A DNA stretch of 64,000 nucleotides, taken from NCBI GenBank assembly GCA_021396245.1, contig WNYE01000060.1, forward strand, positions 62,001 through 126,000. Reading direction: 5' to 3'. Below, one piece after another: positions 57,601 to 64,000 of this stretch; positions within the stretch are counted from its first letter, which is position 1; each line of letters opens with the position of its first letter. Below the pieces are notes generated by a model. It worked only from the letters and a program-made list of their open reading frames with translations. It had not been told where the DNA came from and made no database searches. The stretch comes from Sporothrix humicola (Eukaryota; Ascomycota; Sordariomycetes; Ophiostomatales; Ophiostomataceae). Position numbers and translations under genes: made by a program.

Positions 57601-59825
57601 GCTCCGCTGCCCGACAAATTTATGTTCCTGGAGACGCCGGCTTTCCTCGAGGCTCTCGATGACGAAAGCACTATATTCGACCAGTGCTTCCGCCACATGG
57701 ACGAATTCGCCGCCGAGGGTCTGCGCACGCTGTTGTTTGCTCATCGCATTGTGCCCGATGCCGAATATACGGCCTGGAAGGCCAGTTTCCTCAAGGCTGC
57801 CACCAGCTTAGACGACCGCCAAGCTCGCATCGAGGCTGTCGCAGAAACGATTGAGCAGAACCTGCAGCTCATTGGTGCGTCTGCCATTGAAGACAAGTTG
57901 CAAGACGGTGTGCCAGAGACAATGGATACACTGCGCCGCGCCAATATCAAGATCTGGATGCTCACGGGCGACAAGCGGGAGACTGCCATCAACATTGCCC
58001 ATTCCGCGCGCCTATGTCGCCCAAGCTCGGCCATCTACGTACTTGACGCGAGCAAGGGTGACTTGGCAGGACAGCTGCTTCACGTGGCCGAGAGCCTAGG
58101 ATTGCCCGAGGGCGACATGGCAATGGCTATGATTGCGGCCGGGCAGGCCAAGCCCTCAAACGTGTTAGGCCGTGTTGGTCGTGTCCTGCGCAAAGTGATT
58201 CGGATGCCGTTCTCGTCCGGCCAGACACTGCCGTCACTTGCCAGTGAGCGCCAGCAGCAACGCCAACGCGGCCACACCGTTGTGGTTATCGATGGCCATA
58301 CTCTAGGAGTGATTGAGGCCGCGAAGAAAAGACGCAAGAAGGAGGCCAAGCAACCCGCTTCCAAAGACCAAGCCCAGGCCTCATCGCCATCCAGCCACTT
58401 GCATGCTTTCAACGGTGCCGACCCGGATCTCGACAGCTTGTTTTACAGCATCATTCCCTCTGTCGACTCGGTCATCTGTTGCCGCGCCTCGCCTGCCCAA
58501 AAGGCTCTGCTTGTTCGCAGTATTCGCCATAGCCCGCTCAAGAAAAACCATCCCGGTCTGACGCTGGCGATCGGTGACGGCGCCAATGACCTTGCCATGT
58601 TGGCCGAAGCACATGTGGGTATTGGCGTTTCGGGTAAAGAGGGCCTGCAGGCTGCGCGTGTGGCTGACTACAGTATCGCTCAATTCCGTTTCCTGGCGCG
58701 TCTGCTGCTTGTTCACGGTCGTTGGAACTACATTCGCACAGCGCAGTTTATCCTGTCAACATTCTACAAGGAAATGTTCTTCTACACGCCGGCAGCCGCC
58801 TATCAGTGGTACTGCGGCTACACAGGAACGTCCATCTACGAGAGCTGGAGTTTAACAGTCCTTAACACATTGTTTACCAGTCTGTGTGTCATTGTGCCTG
58901 GCATTTTTGAGCAGGACCTGAGTGCGGCCGTGTTGATGGCTGTTCCTGAGCTGTATGCATATGGCCAGCAGGGCCAAGGCTTGAGTCCACGGCGCTATGG
59001 CAGCTGGATGCTAACTGCCATGGCTCAGGGTGCGCTTGTTTGGTTCACCTGCTGGGCTGGCTATGGTGCTTTTGCTGATGGTCACGATCCGAACCTGTTC
59101 CCCTTGGGCAACCTCATCTTTTCGGTTTGCATCATGTGGACCAACATCAAGTTATTGTAAGTCAACCCCACACTACGGTTTGTCTGATTCTGGCTAACAT
59201 TTTCAGTATCCTCATTACGCATTACAAGACGGCCGTGGTCCTGGCCGCGTTTGGCGTTACCGTTGCCGGATGGTGGCTGTGGTGTGTTTTCCTGGCCCTG
59301 GCCTTCTCGCCCAGCCCTTCGCCGTACGACGTCCGCGGCAACCTGTTTACGGGCTACGGCCGCGATCTAGCGTGGTGGACGACGCTGCTTATTGCCATTA
59401 CGATGCTCTCAGTCATGGAGCTTGGCTACCGTGCTGTCAAGCGCAACCTGGCTATTGCTGGACTCTGGGGTAAAGCGGCAGCGCCACCAAGAGGGGCAGC
59501 AGCAAAGAAACGACCTGCATCTGGTGTCTCGTCCATCGTGGCGACCATTCGCCGCCATCTGCCATTTGTCACGCACACGACAAAGGGCGTTGCTGGCACG
59601 AGCGTAGTCCAGCGCCGCGGCAGCAATGGCGACGGTCTTGCTGGCTACGATGACGACGACATGTACGACGACGACGACGAAGACGAGAGCCGCCAAGATG
59701 GTGATGACGAAGCTGAGATGCCAGCAGACAGGCTGCAAGTGGCCCTCTGGCAGGAGATCGAAAAGGATCCCGAGGTGCGGGCGCGGCTGGAGCTGATGCA
59801 CAGCGGCGAAGATCAGTGGAGTTGA
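54658..59825 (+). CDS. DNF3: P4-type ATPase, phospholipid flippase of the DNF3 group
   Basis: Two exons, 54658-59156 and 59207-59825, flank a 50-bp intron with GGCTAAC branch and encode 1705 residues. The protein moves aminophospholipids from the outer or lumenal to the cytosolic leaflet, usually in the late Golgi or endosomes. Conserved P-type motifs are the actuator DGET (323-326), the phosphorylation site DKTGTLTEN starting at Asp550, TGDK (1103-1106) and GDGAND (1306-1311). The N-terminal FQFTRVGNFYFLCVGIPQ and PGISTTGNFTT segments and the C-terminal ALWQEIEKDPEVRARLE box match DNF3 rather than DNF1/2 or NEO1. Long Ser/Pro/Arg-rich inserts lie in the P/N-domain. Without splicing, the frame stops two residues past the exon end and would lose the last helices. 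Confidence 0.93.
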
Positions 59826-60109
59826 TATGATATATGCAGATCAGGGAGGCGTTTTTGATTTTCTTTTTATTTTTGGAAAGATACCCACATCCTTTTTTCA
59901 CATTTTTGGTTATATCATAGAACGGAGTAGGACGACAGTTTGAAAGTTTGAATATGTTTTTATTTTGGAAACTTGAAAAAAAAAAACAATTGAAAATAAT
60001 TGATGAACTTTTCTTGCTGAACTCCGGGAAAATGCACCGTTGCCCTACAGTCCCTCTGCCTTTCTTATTTTTATCCTTTATTCCCTGTCTTTCACAGCCC
60101 CCTTTTTTG

Positions 60110-60880
60110 CTATGTAGCATCCCCACTCCCTGTCCCTGGGCTTGGTCGTGTCTCGGCCGGGATGCAGAAGCCGTTCACGCCTCCATTGCCAACGCCAAAC
60201 GAAGAGGGCGGCTCTGCTGGGTCGTGGCGGCAGTTACCGTAGCCAACAACCGTATTCCATCCCGCCGTGGGGTGGAACAGTTGTGCCGACGACGCATGGT
60301 GCGAGTCGCAGCAGAGTAGAGAGAGCCGGTCGGCCATCCAGCCGACATCGTAGCCGGTCATTGTGACATTCGCTGCCAACGGGCTATCTTCGTCCTCGTT
60401 GTTGCAGACGTACACGGCCGTCGTGTCGTAGCAATAGACCCGCTGGCAAACGCCTGGCTGCAGCGTGTAGGTCATGTTGACCGCGCGAAGGCTCATGGCA
60501 CCAGCACGGATGGTAGACGGGATGCCGGTGTTGAAGACGCCGCAATAGTAGGTGTAGGGGCCGTCGAGAAGAGGGCCGCCGGGGCCATGGCCGATGTTGG
60601 TCGAGTTGATGGGACCGGGTGCAGGAAGATCGCCAGAAGGAGGGTCGATGGTGAGTCGATGATGTGCATTTTGTAGACTGTGCATGTTTCGGTGTTGAAG
60701 GCGAGGATGATTCAGATCTGAGAAACGAAATAGCCTTTTTAGTAACGGCTCGCCGGTGAGTGGGCGTGTTAATAGCATCGCCAAAGTTGTTGCGAGGATG
60801 GACAGGGCGACAATGGCTACTACTAAAATCGAAAGAAGCGCATAGTGCCGTCGACGTCGATGTCGTTGGTAATCTGCCAT
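60110..60880 (-). CDS. Single-pass membrane protein with cysteine-rich external domain, unknown function
   Basis: An intronless gene of 256 residues from the ATG at 60880; an in-frame ATG 34 codons upstream lies before a weaker leader. A short Arg/His-rich cytoplasmic start (MADYQRHRRRRHY) precedes one TM helix (ALLSILVVAIVALSILATTLAMLL), giving a signal-anchor with the C-terminus outside. The ectodomain begins with a linker and then holds about nine cysteines (YYCGVFNTG, GVCQRVYCYD, VYVCNNED, LLCCDSHH, YGNCRHD, GFCIPAE) and several N-glycosylation sites, suggesting a disulphide-bonded extracellular fold. No known family is recognised. Convergent with the flippase gene 284 bp away. Confidence 0.65.
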   Translation of the reverse strand: MADYQRHRRRRHYALLSILVVAIVALSILATTLAMLLTRPLTGEPLLKRLFRFSDLNHPRLQHRNMHSLQNAHHRLTIDPPSGDLPAPGPINSTNIGHGPGGPLLDGPYTYYCGVFNTGIPSTIRAGAMSLRAVNMTYTLQPGVCQRVYCYDTTAVYVCNNEDEDSPLAANVTMTGYDVGWMADRLSLLCCDSHHASSAQLFHPTAGWNTVVGYGNCRHDPAEPPSSFGVGNGGVNGFCIPAETRPSPGTGSGDAT

Positions 60881-61382
60881 CCTTTTACGGTTGGTCGTGA
60901 TTAAAGGAATTTGCGGGTGCTGAAATAAGGTGATGTCAAGGTGAGGCCGAAGCGACGTGAAAAATGAAAATTCAGGGTTCACCCCTCGTCACAGTTGTGA
61001 GAGGAGAGTAATGTCGGACATGGTCCAAGGTGAAGAATTTAACTTTGAGTTCTGCGTCACATTCTTCTCCAGAGTGAAAGGTAAGGAATCACTTTTGTGA
61101 GTGGCATATGGAGTACTGGGTCACAGACTCGGGTAGAGTGTCCATATGGAGAAGTTTTCACGGATGCGGATGCACGGGAACGTCGTGAACTCACAACATC
61201 GGCAATGGTGAGAAAACGGTCATGAGATGTAGCCATTTGAACATTCAACCGTCCAGGTGAATTTAACTGTTTTGACTTTCCCCTTAGATTGATTATCCGC
61301 CAGCGTTTGATAACTGTTTTAATTTCAATGCGATTTCAAGAGAGCCAAAGTGAAAAGTTGTGATGTCAAAGTGAAATTTTAA
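60881..61382. other. Intergenic, no gene seen
   Basis: AT-rich flank between the membrane-protein gene and the direct repeats. GTGATGTCAA(G/A)GTGA-like blocks occur near 60931 and 61360. Confidence 0.4.
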
Positions 61383-61510
61383 ACGATTGTGCAACATAAA
61401 TTCAAAAAGTAGTCAATATTCATGCGAGAACACACTCAGCGTGTGGCACAAAATTATCACAACACAAACTTTAACATGACTTGTACTTTGTGAAAGAAAG
61501 CTGACAAGTA
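61383..61510. repeat. Direct repeat copy 1 (~128 bp)
   Basis: Begins ACGATTGTGCAACATAA and ends CTGACAAGTA. It shares nearly all of its length with 61635-61763, including GTGGCACAAAATTATCACAA and GACTTGTACTTTGTGAAAGA. The two copies bracket a hexose-transporter fragment. Confidence 0.85.
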
Positions 61511-61557
61511 CCACAAAACAAGAGTGTCCGCTCATGGGCATGCCACGACGGCAATTC

Positions 61558-61629
61558 ATTGTTTACATCATGGAGGGCGCAAATATTGCATCGCCATTGA
61601 CGACGGCGTCGATTCAGTACGTGATCAAT
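61558..61629 (+). pseudogene. 72-bp fragment of a hexose-transporter gene
   Basis: Twenty-four codons translate exactly like residues of the hexose transporter encoded at 62829-62900 on the opposite strand (IVYIMEGANIASPLTTASIQ, then YVIN). Nine codons differ, all synonymously; a central block of about 35 bp is identical. Frame is lost at both borders. It lies between two direct repeats and has no start or stop of its own, so it is a captured or duplicated gene piece. Confidence 0.88.
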
Positions 61630-61634
61630 GATAG

Positions 61635-61763
61635 ACGATTGTGCAACATAATCCCCAAAACTATTCAACTCTCATGCGAGAATACATTTAGCATGTGGCA
61701 CAAAATTATCACAACACAAACTTTTATCATGACTTGTACTTTGTGAAAGAATCTGACAAGTAC
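61635..61763. repeat. Direct repeat copy 2 (~129 bp)
   Basis: Matches 61383-61510 in the same orientation. It begins six bases after the end of the transporter fragment. The differences are scattered substitutions and small gaps. Confidence 0.85.
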
Positions 61764-61801
61764 AAAGTGCGCTTGTATGTAAGTACCTTTCTCCACTTAT
61801 C

Positions 61802-61869
61802 CACTTACAGCACTTACAGCACTTACAGCACTTACAGCACTTACAGCACTTACAGCACTGCACTTACAG
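61802..61869. repeat. 9-bp tandem repeat (CACTTACAG)n
   Basis: Six perfect CACTTACAG units at 61802-61855, a broken CACTG, and one more unit at 61861-61869. Degenerate relatives (CACCTACAG, GACACTTACA) extend to about 61910. Confidence 0.92.
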
Positions 61870-61910
61870 ACGTGACACCTACAGACATGACACTTACACC
61901 CTCATGCACC

Positions 61911-62174
61911 TACAAGCCTGTTTTCATGGAATGAAATTAAAGAGATGAGTGTATATTCTTGACTGGATATGGGTATCAAATGATTAAAGTCTCAAGAAGT
62001 CCATCTCTATGAAATAACCACCGCGACCAACGTTTACACCTTCACTATCGCAAAGTTTGTATCGTTGACGCCAACTCCTCATCATACAATCGTCTTGTCT
62101 TCACCACTAAACAACTCCTCAACGCTCACCAAGTTTGAACAAACAACACCTTGACGCATTTCTGCATTGACCAA
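61911..62174. other. 3' flank of the hexose transporter gene
   Basis: Noncoding sequence downstream of the transporter stop at 62175. No other element is seen. Confidence 0.45.
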
Positions 62175-63829
62175 CTAGTTGGTCTTGCTCTCCTCGACGA
62201 CCGGCCCAGCATGGGCGCCAGGCGCGCTGATCTTGATGTTGCCGGCGGCAATTTCGCGCTCGAGGTCCTCGAGACGGCTGGACTTCTTGTAGCTGCGCCA
62301 GGCGGGCAGGCCCGAGTCAAAGACCTCGTCCATCTCCTCGAGCGTGTAGCCCTTGGTCTCGGGGGCAAAGAGCAGCATGTGGATGAAGGAGGCGCCGTTG
62401 AAGGCGGCAAAGATGTAGTACATCTTATAGGAGATGTTCCACAGCAGCGGCGGCACGCCAAACGCCAAAACCATGTTCCAGAACCAGTTGGAGGCCGTGG
62501 CCAGCGACACGGCCTTGGCGCGGATGCGTGACGGGTAGATCTCGGCCGGGTACGTCCACGAGGTTGGGCCCCAGGTGGTGGCAAAGGTTGCGACGAAGAG
62601 GTACGACATGGCGACAATGGCCGAGGACACGGGGCGGTTGTCGAGCACGATCCAGCTGATGTCGCTGTTAGTGGAGTTTTTGGTTTCAGCGGTGTTAGGC
62701 TGCCCAAAGTACTGCTGTAGCGCGCCGGAGATAAAAAGCCAGGTCATCATAAGGAAGGCGCCACCCACTAAAGCGGGGCGGCGGCCAAAACGATCGAGAT
62801 ACAGGATCGCGGGCAACGTCAAAACGACATTGATAACATATTGAATCGACGCCGTCGTCAATGGCGATGCAATATTAGCACCCTCCATAATATAGACGAT
62901 GTAATACATCATTATGTTCATCCCGCAGAGCTGCGACCACATCTGAATGCTCATTCCGAGGAAAACGCGCTTGCGCATGCGCTTCTCGAACAGGGCCTTG
63001 AAGCTCGAGACGGACTGTTCGCGCTCGAACCGCAGCGCCTCCTCGATTTCCTGGTACTGGGCGAGCACCTTGGGATGGTTGATGTCTCCGTCGCCGTGCA
63101 GGTGTGCCAGAACCTGAATGGCCTCGTCCCAGCGGTCCTTGGAAGCGAGCCAACGCGGGCTGTAGGGGAAGAAAAAGAGACCGCCAAAGAGGATCACGGC
63201 GGGCACAATCTGGATACCCCACGGGATGCGGAAGGCGGCCGTGGGCTGGTCCGGGTCGTTGGGACCGCCGCCGATGCCCTGGGCAGCGCCGTACTGGATA
63301 AAGTACTGGATCAGAATGCCAATGGTAATGGCCCACTGCTGGAGAGAGACGACGCGGCCGCGGATTTCCTTGGGCGCAATCTCGGACTGGTAGACGGGGA
63401 CAATAGACGAGGCGATACCGACACAGAGACCGGCAATGACACGGCCGGCGCACAGCATGCCAATGTTCTGGGCGGCGCACTGGATGATGGAACCGATAAT
63501 CCACAGAATACACGAGACCTGGATGGCCACCTTGCGCGAGAAGCGGTCGGCAATAAACGACGAGATGAGCGAGCCGGCCAGCGAACCAGCAGGCATCGAG
63601 GCCGTGATGGCGCCCTGGCGGTACGACACCGGGTTGCCAAAGTAGCGCTTATAGGCCTGGGTGCCCAGGACACCGCTCATCGAGCTGATGTCGAAGCCGA
63701 AAAGGCCACCGCCTGGTTTGTTAGTGTGTGGGAAATTACGACGATGGTAGACTGAATGTTTTGAGAGATGGGAATCTCACCAATGGCGGCAAAGCCGCAA
63801 ATAAGGTAGATGTTCTTCGCCTGATACAT
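62175..63829 (-). CDS. Hexose/sugar transporter (MFS sugar porter family)
   Basis: Exons 63829-63781 and 63712-62175 flank a 68-bp intron and encode 528 residues. This 12-TM proton symporter or facilitator imports glucose or related hexoses across the plasma membrane. The first exon (MYQAKNIYLICGFAAIG) joins GGLFGFDISSMSGVLGT, the conserved TM1 end. Further motifs are DRFSRK, GRVIAGLCVGIASSIVPVYQ, SEIAPKEIRGR, SPRWL, a central loop of about 60 residues, LDRFGRR and PETKGYTLEEMDEVF. It resembles high-affinity glucose transporters of filamentous fungi. A 72-bp piece of related coding sequence lies inverted 1.2 kb downstream. Confidence 0.93.
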
Positions 63830-64000
63830 CTTGCGAGCTTCAAACGGTATGGAATAGGTACAATGATTGTTGGAAATCAAAACAAGAAAATCAAAAGAAG
63901 AGAGGAAAGAGGAGAAAAGCCATCCAAAATCACGGCACAGGGAAAGGAGGGGTATTAATACAAGAGGGAAGAACAGCAAAAACCAGGTGAGGGGGTTGGA
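63830..64000. promoter_or_regulatory. 5' leader/promoter of the hexose transporter
   Basis: The 171 bp upstream of the minus-strand start at 63829 are pyrimidine-rich in the gene's direction, typical of a fungal leader. The window ends here. Confidence 0.4.

Overview
The window is nuclear DNA of a filamentous ascomycete. Genes carry short GT-AG introns of about 50-105 bp with CTAAC-type branch sites, and the families present are typical of Pezizomycotina: a Zn2Cys6 regulator, a TRI12-type pump, an MHYT-domain protein, a BAS2-like secreted protein and a DNF3-type flippase. A Sordariomycete is the best guess; I cannot place it further. Genes are sparse: about 16 convincing genes in 64 kb, with long pyrimidine-rich leaders and intergenic stretches of up to 9 kb.

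Left end (1-6.4 kb). This compact block looks like a resistance or detoxification locus. A Zn2Cys6 transcription factor (cut by the window edge), a DHA2-type and a DHA1-type drug exporter lie in tandem on the minus strand. A peptidase of family S66 (MccF/LD-carboxypeptidase-like) is divergent from the second exporter. The promoters hold palindromes suited to a zinc-cluster regulator, and one motif is shared between the regulator and the DHA2 exporter.

6.4-20 kb is gene-poor. It holds an 18-bp minisatellite, a weakly supported spliced minus-strand gene, a ~144-bp degenerate tandem duplication, the decayed C-terminal end of an S28 serine peptidase, a strongly codon-biased secreted 8-cysteine protein, and a doubtful membrane-protein ORF.

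20-30.5 kb. A TRI12-type efflux pump is followed by a sugar-type MFS transporter whose otherwise intact frame is broken by exactly two TAG codons. Both sit where family members often carry tryptophan. Next come a kinase-like protein with an N-terminal signal peptide and a C-terminal KDEL, a BAS2-like small secreted cysteine-rich protein, and a divergent mitochondrial-carrier-family protein with an acidic dileucine motif.

30.5-39.9 kb is a 9.4-kb desert with no convincing gene. From 39.9 kb housekeeping and signalling genes follow: an MHYT-domain membrane sensor, SEC11 (signal peptidase), a BTB/POZ protein, BRF1 (TFIIIB) and a DNF3-type P4-ATPase.

The right end has a single-pass cysteine-rich membrane protein, then a hexose transporter. 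Between them two ~128-bp direct repeats bracket a 72-bp piece of hexose-transporter coding sequence, inverted relative to the nearby gene and differing from it only at synonymous sites. The most interesting points are the double-TAG transporter, the KDEL kinase-like protein, the S66/exporter/regulator block and the repeat-bracketed transporter fragment.
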